Origin: Canna indica
Taxonomy: Eukaryota > Streptophyta > Magnoliopsida > Zingiberales > Cannaceae
DNA length: 64,000 nt
NCBI GenBank assembly: GCA_034359265.1
Contig: CP136890.1
Span: 50,673,001 to 50,737,000, forward strand
Direction: 5' to 3'
This document shows, piece by piece, positions 46,435 through 58,315 of this stretch. The translations under genes were made by a program, and so were the position numbers. Below the pieces are notes generated by a model. That model saw nothing but the letters and a program-made list of their open reading frames with translations. It did not search any database and was not told the origin of the DNA. The stretch's first letter is position 1; the number at the start of each line of letters is the position of its first letter.

Positions 46435-48130
46435 ATGTCACATCAATAGCATAGAACTAATTATTTTAATTAGTAGACCTATGAGTTATTCTTTGTTTTG
46501 AAACTAGTAACCAACATCTTGATCAATTCTATGTGTTGACCTTTTGTTGATTGAATGCACTAATATTTCATCTTCTTCTATGATTTAGAGGTATATCATA
46601 TTATGTTATTCTTGAATATTAATGTTATATAACATGTAGTGGGATTATTTCCTTCATTATGCAAGAGAAAGGAAATGGCTTCTTGCTTAGTGCTTTTACC
46701 TAGTGTTTTTTGTTTGGTATTGGGTACATTAACCTTAGTTCATCTAAATTATGTGGATCATAACTACAATAGTTGGAACTAGATTCAAATAGGAAATAAA
46801 AAGTTTATTTACTGCCATTTGCTAAAATTCATTTAAACAGTCACCTTGTGTGTAAGCTTGTAAGGTTTCGATATGCTTTGTGAATTGACCTGCATATGCT
46901 TCTTTTCAATATACTTCTTTTCAATTTGCTTAGTTCAATATGCTAAAATTCATTTGAATAGTCCTCTTGTGTGTAAAATTCATTTGACCTTAGTTCATGT
47001 ATACGTAATGTTTTAATATGCTATTTTGTTGTTTTTAATAAAAAATATGCATTATGGAAAAAAAGAGAAGCTTAGTTGTGTAATTAAAGATAACTAATTT
47101 CCCATTACCTTAAGATCATGAAACTAATACATGGTTTATTTGTCATGCAGGTACCAACATATTTTGAAGGAGGCGAAAATGGTTTCTTACCAACTTTAGC
47201 AGGAAGTTGACTCCAACAACCATTTCCATGCATGAGGCTCAACCACTGGTCCTCTTCTGGCAACCACAGCCTTCACCAGCACCAGTGACTCACCATTGGC
47301 TTCTTGAATGTCTCGCACCCCATCACAAACAATGCACCACTCTTCGGAGCTTTCCACTGAATGGCTATGTAGCTTAATTCTTTTATATTTCCTTTGTTTT
47401 TCATTCAGCTTACTTCAAAATATTTTTTCTTTTTGACCGGGTATGATTAGTGGTGCAAGAATAAAATAATTCCAGTTTTTGTTGGTACAAATCCTTAGGA
47501 TTTCTTTCAAAGCAAACTAAGTAATTTTCAAAATGGATGCATAAATTTTCTTCCGATGGCAGTTCTCGCATCTATAGCTTAATTGAAATGCTTACAATTT
47601 TTTTATCTTTGGCATATGCTACCTCATATGGTACTTGCAGTTTTCATCTCCAAATAGTAACTCTCACTTAGTACGGGAGCTAACACTTAGGATAAAGGAG
47701 ATATAAAGATTTGTCGGTCGAGCCAACACAGATACAAATTTATACACAAGGTACAACTATTATCTTAGGTTGACAAATAGTTACTATACAACTTGTGAAT
47801 ATTTTGATGTGTGTATAAATAGCATATTATTATTGACTTAGAGAGATCTTGTTCAGTGAATTGCAAAAAATGAGAGCCAATGAAGTAGCTTTATCAAAGC
47901 TAGAAAGTCTTATCCAGATTGCTCTACAATGGGAACAAAATTACGTGTCCTAAAACGAGCTTGTTTTTTAAAAAAATCCAACCACCTTTGTTATTTTTAA
48001 TGGGAAGATATGCATTATAGGAAGAAAAAGAGAAGTTTAGTTGTGTAATTAAAGACAATTAATTTTCCATTACCTTAAGACCATGAAACTAATACATGCT
48101 TTATTTGTTCAGCAAGAACCTGCAGGAACC
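46435..48130. other. Unrecognised spacer
   Basis: Intron-like sequence. A diverged piece of the duplicated block (AAGGAGGCGAAAATGGTTTC) lies near 47165. No coding segment supported. Confidence 0.4.
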
Positions 48131-48605
48131 AACATTTTAAAGGAGGTGATAACGGCTTCGTACCAACTTTGGCAGGAAGTTTTCTCCAGCAACCATTTCC
48201 ATACTTGAAAATGTACCTGAAAAATTTAGCTGCTAACATCCTTAGGATATGGATTATTTTCCTTGACCAATACAAGAGAGTATGATAAGAAACAAAGTAA
48301 ATTCCTCAACATTGATCACTTCTTATTTCATAACACTCTGTTGGTAATGATTTTTTGGTGGTTGTGCTTGTAGAACTGCTCCCATTTCAGGCATTCAACA
48401 TGGATCATTAGTGGTTGGAGTTTCTGTTCTCCCACTTGAACTTGTGACTACCAATCCTCAGCTTTGCATCAAGTCTCTTGTTGCTGATATAAAGGTCACA
48501 AACAAGAGCATTTAAATGCTCTACATATTTATGTGCCATATAATTATTTCCTCTGATCTAATGTAATGGATAGATTCTATTGTTTTTATTTCTTAATAGT
48601 TTCAT
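48131..48605. repeat. Duplicated block, copy 2 (sister at 45630-46100)
   Basis: Nearly identical to the earlier copy, including the exon-like segment at about 48372-48492. Confidence 0.85.
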
Positions 48606-48743
48606 ATGTTTTTATTTCTTAATGCATGCTCTAGTTGAATCTTTCTCTTCCCCTTGTCGGCTTCTGAAAAACCCTACATAGTTAGGGTTATCAGTCCCGA
48701 TTAATTGCATCGAGCAAAGGTAGCGAACAACGGAGCCAGGTTT

Positions 48744-48857
48744 CATGGGGGATGAATCGATGAACCACCAGTACCACATCCGGCGATGGTACCGCACGGT
48801 TCACCCACCATCACCGACGCCATCTTCTTCTTTTCTCTCTTACATATGCGCATCCAG
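48744..48857 (+). CDS. Possible small first exon, unrecognised
   Basis: ATG at 48745 opens a short frame rich in Ser/Pro after a basic start (MGDESMNHQYHIRRWYRTVH) and reaches CATCCAG|GTTTAG, a possible donor. GC is higher than in flanking DNA. No family recognised; weak support. Confidence 0.2.
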
Positions 48858-49855
48858 GTTTAGTATTTTTAATCATAAATTTATATTTTTTATTTCATAT
48901 AAACATTGCATAAAATTATTCATGACAATGGAGAAAGAAGTCAAAGGCACAAAAGGACACCATCTGATGCAAGCACGGAAGTAAGCTATGGAGCTAGCAA
49001 GGAGAAGAGTTCAAGGCCTAGAGATGAGTTAGAAGTTCCACAAGGTCCAATCACTAGATCCAAGTCCAAGAAAATTAGAGAAGCTTATCAAACTTATGTG
49101 CAACGTTTGGTGAGCAAGGAATTTAAAGATCCAATTCAAAGGAGCTTGCTGGGAGATGAAGAACAAGCCCATTATGTCACTCTTATTGGGCTTGTAATGA
49201 ACGACCAAGATGATTAGTTGTTGCTCAAGTTGTCCATTTAGTTTTCATTGTTAAAGACCTTAAGTTATGTCATTTCATGTTTTGGATAGGTTATTTTGTT
49301 CTAAGGCCGAATACTTATTTGTTTTTGGGCCTTATGATGCTAAGTCCACTAGTCTTTATGTTTTAATTAGGTCTGAATTGTTTAGCAAGCAAACTTGTTT
49401 AAGGCTTGTTTTATAATTATGAAAAGTCTTTTATTTAGGTCTAGGTTTTGAGGTCTATAAATACCTCATTATTATGTATTTTGAGAACTTTTGAATACAT
49501 TACTTTGCTTATGCAAATTGTGAGGAATTGTTCTTCTCATTTTATTCCTAGAGCTTGTTAACTTATCAAGTCTTGTGCTTATGGCGTTTCTTGGTTCTTG
49601 TTCCTTTGATCTAGGTTGCTAATTGCATGTTAATTAGAGGTCTAGTAGGAAAACTCAATCCCATTATCTAGATTGTCTTCTACGTTGTTAGATGGAGGTC
49701 TAGTAGGATACCTTTCTTTAATTTCTTATTTTATTTGTTTTCTCATCGTTTCCTCATCAAACCCCCATCCGGCCATACCCATCTTCACATACCCTCTTCC
49801 AAAAACCAACCTAAACCTCAAACTCACACCTTCTCCTTGCTTTCCCCATCAAGAT

Positions 49856-50741
49856 TTGTAAACTTGGTACTAAACTTCTTTATTCTACTACTTGTCATCC
49901 ACAAACTGATGGACAAACGGAAGTGGTTAATCAAACACTAGGAGCTTTGTTAAGGGCTGTTGTAGGTAAGAATTGAAAGACATGGGAAGATTGCTTACCT
50001 TTTGTTGAATTTGCTTACAATAGAAGTGTTCATTCTTCCACTACCTATTCACCCTTTGAAATTGTGTATGGATTTAATCCATTGACTGTTTTAGATTTAA
50101 TGCATTTACCTTTGAATGAGATTAAAAGTATAGATGGACAAAAGAAGGCAGAATTGGTGAAATCTATCCATGAGAAAGCAATGCTGCAAATTGAGAAGAG
50201 GAACCAAGCAACTACACAAAGAGCAAACAAAGGTCGCAAGTTAGTGACCTTTGAACCCGGTGATTGGGTTTGGGTTCATATGAGGAAAGAAAGATTTCCA
50301 ACTCAAAGGAAGTCTAAGTTGGATCCTAGAGTAGACGGACCATTTCAAGTCTTGGCCAAAATCAATGGCAATGCTTACAAGATAGATTTGCCAGGTGAGT
50401 ATGGTGTAAGTTCTACTTTTAATGTTTCTGATCTTTCTCCTTTTGCTTTTTTAGATTCGAGGACGAATCTTTTTGACGAGGGAGGGAATGATGCAAGCAC
50501 GGAAGTAAGCTATGGAGCTAGCAAGGAGAAGAGTTCAAGGCCTAGAGATGAGTTAGAAGTTCCACAAGGTCCAATCACTAGATCCAAGTCCAAGAAAATT
50601 AGAGAAGCTTATCAAACTTTTGTGCAACGTTTGGTGAGCAAGGAACTTAAAGATCCAATTCAAAGGAGCTTGCTGGGAGATGAAGAACAAGTCCATTATG
50701 TCACTCTTATTGGGCTTGTAATGAACGACCAAGATGATTAG
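49856..50741 (+). pseudogene. CRM-like integrase C-terminus reading into the LTR
   Basis: Integrase core end with [20 protein letters not shown] and one stop (at about 49974-49976), then EFAYNRSVHSSTTYSPFEIV. From 50064 the frame is open: GDWVWVHMRKERFPTQRKSK, LDPRVDGPFQVLAKINGNAY (GPY/F module), TFNVSDLSPF, FDEGGNDASTE. It passes the LTR start at 50489 and continues 84 codons to 50741. A C-terminus encoded within the LTR is, as I recall, a feature of CRM-lineage chromoviruses. Confidence 0.8.
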
Positions 50742-51388
50742 TTGTTGCTCAAGTTGTCCATTTAGTTTTCATTATTAAAGATCTTAAGTTATGTCATTTC
50801 ATGTTTTAGATAGGTTATTTTGTTCTAAGGCCGAATACTTATTTGTTTTTGGGCCTTATGATGCTAAGTCCACTAGTCTTTATGTTTTAATTAGGTCTGA
50901 ATTGTTTAGCAAACAAACTTGTTTAAGGCTTGTTTTACAATTATGAAAAGTCTTTTATTTAGGTCTAGGTTTTGAGGTCTATAAATACTTCATTATTATG
51001 TATTTTTGAGAACTTTTGAATACATTACTTTGCTTATGTAAATTGTGATGAATTGATCTTCTCAGTTTATTCCAAGAGCTTGTTAACTTATCAAGTCTTG
51101 TGCTTGTGGCGTTTCTTGGTTCTTGTTTGTTTAATCTAGGTTGCTAATTGCATGTCAATTAGAGGTCTAGTAGAAAAACTCAATCCCATTATCTAGATTG
51201 CCTTCTACATTGTTAGATGGAGGTCTATTAGGATACCTATCTTTAATTTCTTGTTTTACTTGTTTTCTCATCGTTTCCTCATCAAACTCCCATCCGGCCA
51301 TACCCATCTTCACATACCCTCTTCCAAAAACCGACCTAAACCTCAAACTCTCACCTTCTCCTTGCTTTCCCCATCAAGATCCGTATCA
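50489..51388 (+). mobile_element. 3' LTR of CRM-like element
   Basis: 900 bp, TGATGCAAGC...CCGTATCA. A plausible promoter region TATAAATA occurs near 50982 (AGGTCTATAAATACTTC), matching 49455 in the other LTR. Confidence 0.85.
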
Positions 51389-51489
51389 CCATCTTTAATG
51401 CAAGAGAAGATAACAGCTCAAAGGAAAAAAAGAGAGTAGATGTTATTTACATACTGCGAATCCTTCTTATTTCTTCATAACGTTGATGC

Positions 51490-51960
51490 CTAACACGAGA
51501 AATGTGTGCTCCTCAACGTTCTCTTTCGTTTTTCCAGAATTCCAGCAACCTTTCTGCGTGCCCTGGAAGTGTTGTTCTGAGCTAGCCAAGAGATGCTTCT
51601 GTTTGATTTCTCCTCCTCCCCCACTTCCCTCAGCTTCGTCTGATCACTGATGCAGATCGAGAATCGGACGACAGCCGCGTTCTCCTTGTTCCGCGCACAT
51701 GAATTCTCCCTTATGATGCTAAGCATGGTAGCAAGGCCTCTAGTCTCGACGATCTCCTCGATCGCCTCTTGGTCGCTCGATAGCAATGCGAGGATCGCTA
51801 GTGACTCATCCACGAGCGACTGATGAACGATGGCCTTCAAGACTACGCCGATGACCCCTACCCTCACCGCCTTCCCACGGTTTTCGTGAACTTGTAGGGA
51901 TGCCAAAGTGAATATAATGGTGCTTGGTGAAAACCGTGAAGAAATCTTGGTTGTTTTCAT
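51490..51960 (-). pseudogene. ARM-repeat C-terminus of a plant U-box (PUB) protein
   Basis: An open minus-strand frame of 156 codons with Armadillo repeats: ENRGKAVRVGVIGVVLKAIV, LVDESLAILALLSSDQEAIE, RNKENAAVV, ISWLAQNNTSRARRKVAGIL. This order resembles the last ARM repeats of plant PUB E3 ligases, where the repeats bind substrate. The U-box and earlier repeats are missing. Residues in the last repeats deviate (VRFSICISDQTKLREVGEEE), suggesting decay or a small frameshift. Probably a fragment. Confidence 0.7.
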
Positions 51961-52190
51961 GAAATATTTTCATAATGGCTCAAGCCTAGGCTGGTATTGG
52001 AACTGGATCAAGTTAAAAAATTCTCAGGTTCACGAATAATACAGTTTCCTACTTGATGTCAAACAGTATCTTACTCCGACTAACAAGTGTTTTTTGCCGA
52101 AATCAGTTATTAGTCTTCCATGTAGTTTCATCACTAAATGCTGCGCAAATATTTCTGTCAATGTTTATGTAGATTGTTGATTTCATGAAA

Positions 52191-53236
52191 TTACACCTGG
52201 CTTAGGATTTGTCTTACTACATCATGTAATGGGAGAGACTGATGGAGAACGTGGTGCTTGGTCGTACGTATTTATTCTCATCTCTATTATATTTTCTACT
52301 TTGACATTGCCAAGCTTGGTTGATTTTCCCACTCTCACTTTCACTAAGAATGGAAATGTTTAATTTGACTATTGTAATCCATATATGTGACATATGGCTT
52401 CAGACAATGTTCAATTTGAAGACATCTAATTCTTGTATCTGATCTTTTATGGTGAATATAATGAAAAAATGCAATTTCTTTATAACTCATGAGTAATTTT
52501 AACACATAGGTTCTGCTTTTGTGCATGGGTTGAGAGTCTTTTTCATTTGCTTCTTTCATGAAGTTTTCCCTTAAACAAACAAGCCTATATAGGTACCTTA
52601 GGACATCTCAAAAGAAGTATGGTCTAAGAAAAAAAAATTGTTGCAGGTATGTTGAAGGTGGAATGGGTGGTGTCACAAGCTATAAGTAATGCCGCTCATT
52701 AAGCAGGTGCACATATTGTGACTGATGCAGAGGTATTTTCTTAGAAATATTTTGTTGTCTTTTTATGTGCTCCTATCTTTTGTTCACCGCTATTGCAGTT
52801 ATATTTAGAAAAAAAATATAGTTAACTGTTTAGGTACTTGTGACTTATTTGTTTAGGAATTCTGGTTTAGGTACTTCAGAATTCCATTGTGGCTTTTGAT
52901 TTATTTGGTTGTTTGCAGACTATGCATTGTACTGCAAAGTATGGATTTAGTTTTCATGATTCTTTAGCTGATGAGTATAATCTGATTATCATGTTCAATT
53001 GATTGACTTTTTGTTTATTTTTAAGAAGTAGTTGTCTTTATTGATTAGGTTGCTCAAATTATAATTGATGAATTGATTGTGTTAGCCAAGGGGTAAGTCT
53101 TGTCTAATTTGATTGTGTTGGATATGATTTTATCCTGCTGACATTTGATTCCATCACACAGGTTGTACTGCTTGATGGAACAGAGGTGCGTTCCTCAGTT
53201 GTTCTGTCAAATGCAACAACATATAGGACTTTTATG
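52191..53236 (+). pseudogene. PYROXD2-like FAD oxidoreductase, four exons
   Basis: Exon 52191-52263: [20 protein letters not shown], then GAWS. Exon 52647-52732: YVEGGMGG, then a shifted frame SQAISNAAH, a stop and AGAHIVTDAE. Exon 53049-53092: VAQIIIDELIVLAKG. Exon 53162-53236: VVLLDGTEVRSSVVLSNATT, then YRTFM. Splice sites and phases fit. HHVMG...W.YV.GGMG and DG.EV.S..VLSN are motifs of the phytoene-dehydrogenase-like PYROXD2 family. A one-base deletion and a TAA in the second exon inactivate it. The N-terminal dinucleotide-binding part and the C-terminus were not found. Confidence 0.75.
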
Positions 53237-54171
53237 GTATAACAACATCCTTTGATTTGCTGCCATATCAGATTTTGTTAATTCCTATTTTTTGTATAGG
53301 GTGATTGTTTACATTGTTGAATGGAAGTTTTAGGTAAAGCAATTAGCAGTCAATTATTCTACATCATAATTAAAGAAGAAAATAACAAGAGCAGAGTAAT
53401 GACATAATGAATAACACCATATTCTCATCTCTCCAGTACACAACCAAAGAACAAGGTCATCCAGACTGGTTGGATCAACTGATCCCGTATGTTCCTTTTG
53501 CAAGGGCCTCATCAACTAAATATCAAATGACTTTTCATGTTGATTTACATAAATGGGAAGACAAGGACTTATCATAACTAGTGTTATCAGTTGAAGAACA
53601 AGGTTTGCATTATATGTGGTCATCTCCTTTCTTCCACATTAATTATTGTTTTTAAAATAAAATATATTAGAAAAACCCCATTAAGTAATTCTTGTGGTGA
53701 AGACTGAAGAGAGAGAGAGAGAGAGAGAGGAGAACCAAAAACTATAAAGTGCTTTTAATTCCTTGGCTATCTTGTTCTTGTGACTAACAACCAGTAGGGA
53801 GTGCAAACTTGGCAAAATAAAGTGCTTTTAATACTGCCAAAAAGATTGTGCATGATTTACTTGTTGTGTCAACCTTCAAGACGCAAGAACAAGTGATAGT
53901 GATATATAAATTGGGGAAAAACAAAAGTAAATAGTACATGTATAACCCAGGACAAAAAAGGAGGGACGTCCTAGGATAAAGTTTCCAAAAAAAGCCACTT
54001 GATTTTAGATGCAAAAAAGGAGCAGATGATACTCTACATCATCTGTTGGCTCATCTGTTGGCTTATCTATCTGTTAGAAAACACCTATGCAGACTGCACA
54101 GAGAAGATAAAAAGGTTAAGAGGTTTCTACTCAGCACATTCTAGCTCAATTATCTCATCTCTTCTTCAAAT
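53237..54171. other. Spacer with (GA)n tract
   Basis: A GA run at about 53708-53728. A GC-richer piece near 53435-53550 reads YTTKEQGHPDWLDQLIP but is not recognised. AAGTGCTTTTAAT is repeated at 53747 and 53820. Confidence 0.35.
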
Positions 54172-55146
54172 TCAAGCCCTCAACTTATTTTCACTTCTAA
54201 ATTTCTCATAGGGCAAAAAACCCTTTTCACATCTGCTCTTGCTAGCTTTGACAGGATAGAAAGCTGAGGTTTTGCTTCGCTTTAGCTTGGCAGTGCTCGA
54301 GAGCTCCTGAATTCTTGAACCTTCGGTGACTATAATGCGATTGCTATCGCCCATACTAGTGTCCATCCAAGCAGAATGTAAGTTGGGACTGATTGCTTCA
54401 TTTTGGCCAATTGTTTTAGTAATAGTTTCTTTACCGGTATGAGGTAGATCTTGTCTCAAACTCATGTTGAGTTTGGTGAATGAGATTCCATTCAAAGTTT
54501 CCCATAAAGGCACTGGAGCAAATAATTCAGCATTTGCCTTCATCTAAACATCGGTATGGACCCAAATGTAGTTAGTAGAATGTATCGTACCATCCAGTGT
54601 TATTCCTCTTGCAGCAATTTTGTGGTTGGGAAGTATCAATGCTGGATCTAAATTCTGCACGCCCATGTCAGTTTTTTTTTCCTGAGAGCAAGCAGTGGCT
54701 CTTGGAACTGACTTGAAACACTGTGTTGCACTTCCATCATCTGAGGAGCATATTTCTTGAGACTTGTTGACAAAGACTGTTCTTCCAAAGAGGTTCAGAA
54801 CAGTTGATTGTGTTTCTACTGGTGAACGTTCATTCTCCTGGAATGATGCCAAATCTAACTCATAAGGATTAAGAATGATTTCATTCTCCTACTGTATTTA
54901 TAAAGGAAAAAAAAAAGGATTAAGAATATACCATTGGAGCTTCATTTATCTTAGTAGATGCCAAGTCGAGTGACAAAATTCTATCAACTGCCACAGCTGA
55001 TGAGGTAAGAGAGCAATATCCATTCTCTTGTTCACTCGGTGAGAGTTCTTCTAGATCTGATTGATGGTGTAATGTCTGAGCTTACGAGGAAATGGGTGTA
55101 CTGGCTTTCGCTTCGGTCGAGGAGGAGGAATCTCAATAAACTTTTC

Positions 55147-55340
55147 AGTGTCCGCCTCACGATCAACCTATACATTGTAAGGCAGTCAAATCAGGAGGTA
55201 CGCAACGATAATTTTCCCATAATTATGGATGCATCAGAATGGAAGAAAAATAATTGCTGGAGGAAGAATTGCACACCTTTGAGAAAAACTTGTGTATGAC
55301 TTCGAATCTGAATGGCAGTTTTGGTGTCAATATGTTCTGG
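55147..55340 (-). repeat. Duplicated RVE exon 3 - exon 4 segment, copy A
   Basis: Matches 58325-58525 across exon 3, its intron and the start of exon 4. Copy A has a two-base loss in the SHAQKFF codons (giving SHTQVFLK), while copy B keeps the motif. The copies flank the truncated Copia element. Confidence 0.85.
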
Positions 55341-57322
55341 AGAATGAGTTCATGAGATGATGAAGTATCATGATCAATGTCAAGATGTGTGATGGGGATG
55401 GGAAAAAAGGTTTTTTGAGGAGATGAAGTGTCGAATGGATATATGTGCTCAACAAATACTATATTTCTGGAAATGACAATGGAATGAGTTCTTATATCAT
55501 AAACCTTATAACTTTTTTACCATAAGGGTATCCTATGAATGTGCATTCTCTAGCTCTTTCATCAAACTTAAGTATGCCTTGTTTGAGAGTGCTCACATAA
55601 CATAAACACCAAAAATATCTTAGATGGGACAAGTTTGATGTTTTTTGATACATCTTTTCAAATGGACTGAAATTGTCTATGCTAGAGCTAGGAATTCTAT
55701 TTATCAAATATGTGGCTGTTAGAATGCAGTCACCCTAGAAATGGAGAGGAAGCTTTGATTGGTACTTAAGACTTCTAGCTACATTTAACAAATGCCTATG
55801 CTTGCGCTCTACTATGGCATTCTGTTGTGGAGTTTCAACACAAGAACTCTAGTGGATGATGCCCTGATCATCTAGGTAAGAGTTTAAGGTTATGTTAAAA
55901 GAACTCACTTCCATTGTCAGACCTAAGAATCTTGATGTTTCTTTTGAACTGATTTTGCACTAGTTTAATGAAGTTGATGACTAAGTTTGGAACTTGGCTT
56001 TTGGTGGAAAAGAGATATGTCCAGCAACATCTAGAATAGTCATCCACGATAGTTAAATATGAATTGCCATCATAAGTGGGAATCTTATGAGGTCCCCATA
56101 CATCAAAATGAACAAGCTCAAAAGGTTCTGCAGTTTTATTTGATCTTTGAGGAAAAGATAAAATGCATTGTTTGGAAATAGGCCAAACATTGCAATACAA
56201 TGAGTCTACTTTACCAAGTTCAGGAATAACATTTGACATCAATTTCATTTTTTCTATAGACATATGTCCTAAACGCATGTGCCACAAGGCCAAAGAATTC
56301 AAAGGAACTTTAGAAGCAAAAGTACTTGATTTATTTTGTTGCTGGTTGGTATGGCTAGAAGCTCCACTCAAGTAGTACAACCCATATTCCTCCCTACCAC
56401 TCCTCAAAACCTTCATTGAGGTGAGGTCCTGGATAATGAAATTTTCAAGGTTAAATGTAATGAAACAATTTAACTCCTTGGTAAGTTTGCTCACTGAAAG
56501 TAAATTGAATTTGAAAGATGGGACAGATAGGATGTTAAGAAGCTTAATGTGCTTGCTAATGTAGGCTGTTCCTATTTGGGATACATTTGCGGAAGTGCCA
56601 TCTGGTAGAGTCACTTTGCTACTTTGTGTTGAGGATAAAGGATTTTCTAAGGTAATACTTGATGAGGTAATGTGATCGGTGGATCCATTGTCTAGTATCC
56701 AAGCAATAGATAGAGAATGTGCAGCTGAACAAAGATGAGATTTAGTTATACCTGCCATGTTTACATAGTGCTGACTTGAGCTGCTTTGGCTTATCATATT
56801 CAACAAAACTTTGTATTGATCTTCAGTAAAGCCTCTAAGTTTCTTCTCTTGCTCAGAATTGGTTTCTTTCGCAGCTTCAGTCATGTCACCACTGTCACTC
56901 AATGACATATGCACATTGTTGACCAGTTTATCAGTTACAGGACTGCTCCCATTTTGTTCAACCATCTTCATTTTTCCTTTGTAGAATTTGTGGCCAGGAG
57001 GGAAGCCGTGAAGCCTATAACACACATCTTTGGTGTGTCCTGATCGCTGACAATATTCACAAAATTTCTTGCTTTGATTCTGAAATTTGCCTTTTCCATA
57101 CTTCGGGTTGAAGCTTTGATTCTGATAACTACTGTTGAGAGCCACAGACTCAATGCTTGAACTCATTCCTGTTCCAACTTGTCTCTGCGTCTCTTCTTGC
57201 TCGAGCATGGAATATACTTGAGCAATTGTAGGCAGAGGCTTCATCAACAAGATTTGGCCCCTAATTCCCACATAAGTCTCGTTGAGTCCCATAAGAAATT
57301 GTCTCAGCCGGGTTTTCTCCAT
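55341..57322 (-). pseudogene. Copia A protease-integrase
   Basis: The minus frame 57322-55895 (475 codons) holds the end of gag with zinc knuckle CEYCQRSGHTKDVC, the protease site AWILDNGSTDHI (D-N-G), the GAG_pre-integrase domain (LWHMRLGHMSIEKMKLMSN) and the integrase core (FDVWGPHKIPTYDGNSYLTI, IVDDYSRCCW, RSDNGSEFF). Beyond a break, 55707-55492 continues integrase (FLGY-type motif reads FIGYPYGKK). RT and RNase H are absent. The long uninterrupted frame suggests moderate age. Confidence 0.9.
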
Positions 57323-57328
57323 ATTTTC

Positions 57329-57901
57329 CTACCTAGTTTTGCAATTGCAGTATGAACCGGCATCTACGGCATCTAATTCGTCCCAAAACCCCTTTAACTT
57401 TGTGTAATACACTGATATAGTCAAGTTATTTTGCCGAGTGTTGCTAATTTGCAGCTGAATGTTGAAGACCCTCGGTTCATTGCAGCGTGCACCAAAGCGA
57501 TCTTCTAGATCGATCCACATGAAGTGTGCTGTCTTCGCATAGATCACACTCGGGCTCAATTCCGGGGCAATTGAATGCAGGATCCATGATCGGACCATAT
57601 CGTTGCATCTTCTCCAAAGATTGTATTGAGGAGAGGATACATCTGGTTCTGTGATCGTTCCATTAACAAACCCTAGTTTGTTCTTTGCTGAGAGGGATAT
57701 TAACATCGATTCCCTCCACGGTAGGTAATTTTCATGACCTTTAAGTTGAATTGAAATCATTGACATACCCGGATGATCATGCCTTTGTAGGTAGTATGGG
57801 TTGTCTTGGATCTCAACAACTTCCGACGGGCTGCCGCTTCCCTGGATGCTTTGCGATTCGCCCACAACTGACCTAGCAGCTTTTCTGCGATTTCTGGCCA
57901 T
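57329..57901 (-). pseudogene. Copia A gag
   Basis: ATG at 57901 (MARNRRKAARSVVGESQSIQ) begins a UBN2-type gag: LKGHENYLPWRESMLISLSA, FVNGTITEPD, WILHSIAPELSPSVIYAKTA, YYTKLKGFWDELD. It ends at a TAG (57331-57329) in the same frame as the downstream polyprotein, so a single nonsense codon separates gag from pol. Confidence 0.9.
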
Positions 57902-57973
57902 CGGTGGAATTCGATCGACAAATTTGATCTAGACGAGCATCTTGATTTGAGGATGAGCTTTGATTGATTACTC

Positions 57974-57987
57974 CTGCTCTGATACCA
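57974..57987 (-). promoter_or_regulatory. Primer binding site of Copia A
   Basis: TGGTATCAGAGCAG on the minus strand directly after the LTR end CACAACA. Confidence 0.85.
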
Positions 57988-58315
57988 TGTTGTGAAAAGG
58001 GATCTACTGGCTCATCGACTCAAGAAGAAAAAAAAAGGAAGCTTCACAGAGCTTTTATTCAAAAGGGGAAAATAGAGTTACACATAGCAAGCAGTCGAAG
58101 CCTTCTTTTACAGAAGGAAATAAAACTTCTTGACCTAATAAGCTAGCTTATTACACAGCAGCTTTTATAGTTTCAGATATCAGCTAATATTAGTAAAATG
58201 GCATTTATGCCCTTGGATGTAAAGAATATATGAACACTTATGTAAAACTAAAAATGTAATTACACACTGAAAATAAAACTATGATGCTGAAATAGAAACT
58301 ATCTTACATATTGCA
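57988..58315 (-). mobile_element. 5' LTR of Copia A
   Basis: About 328 bp, TGCAATATGTAAG...CACAACA on the minus strand. Confidence 0.75.

Larger units (their letters stand above)
48965..51388 (+). mobile_element. CRM-like Ty3 element, internally deleted
   Basis: LTRs at 48965-49855 and 50489-51388 begin TGATGCAAGCACGG and are nearly identical. TSD CCATC at 48960-48964 and 51389-51393. The 5' LTR lacks its last few bases, and only about 630 bp of integrase end lie between the LTRs; PBS, gag, protease and RT are deleted. High LTR similarity suggests a recent insertion. Confidence 0.85.
55341..58315 (-). mobile_element. Truncated Ty1/Copia element A in the RVE pseudogene
   Basis: Minus-strand order: LTR (58315-57988), PBS (57987-57974), gag, zinc knuckle, protease, integrase, then truncation at about 55341 before RT. 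No 3' LTR. The LTR joins RVE exon 4 sequence directly at 58316. Confidence 0.85.
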
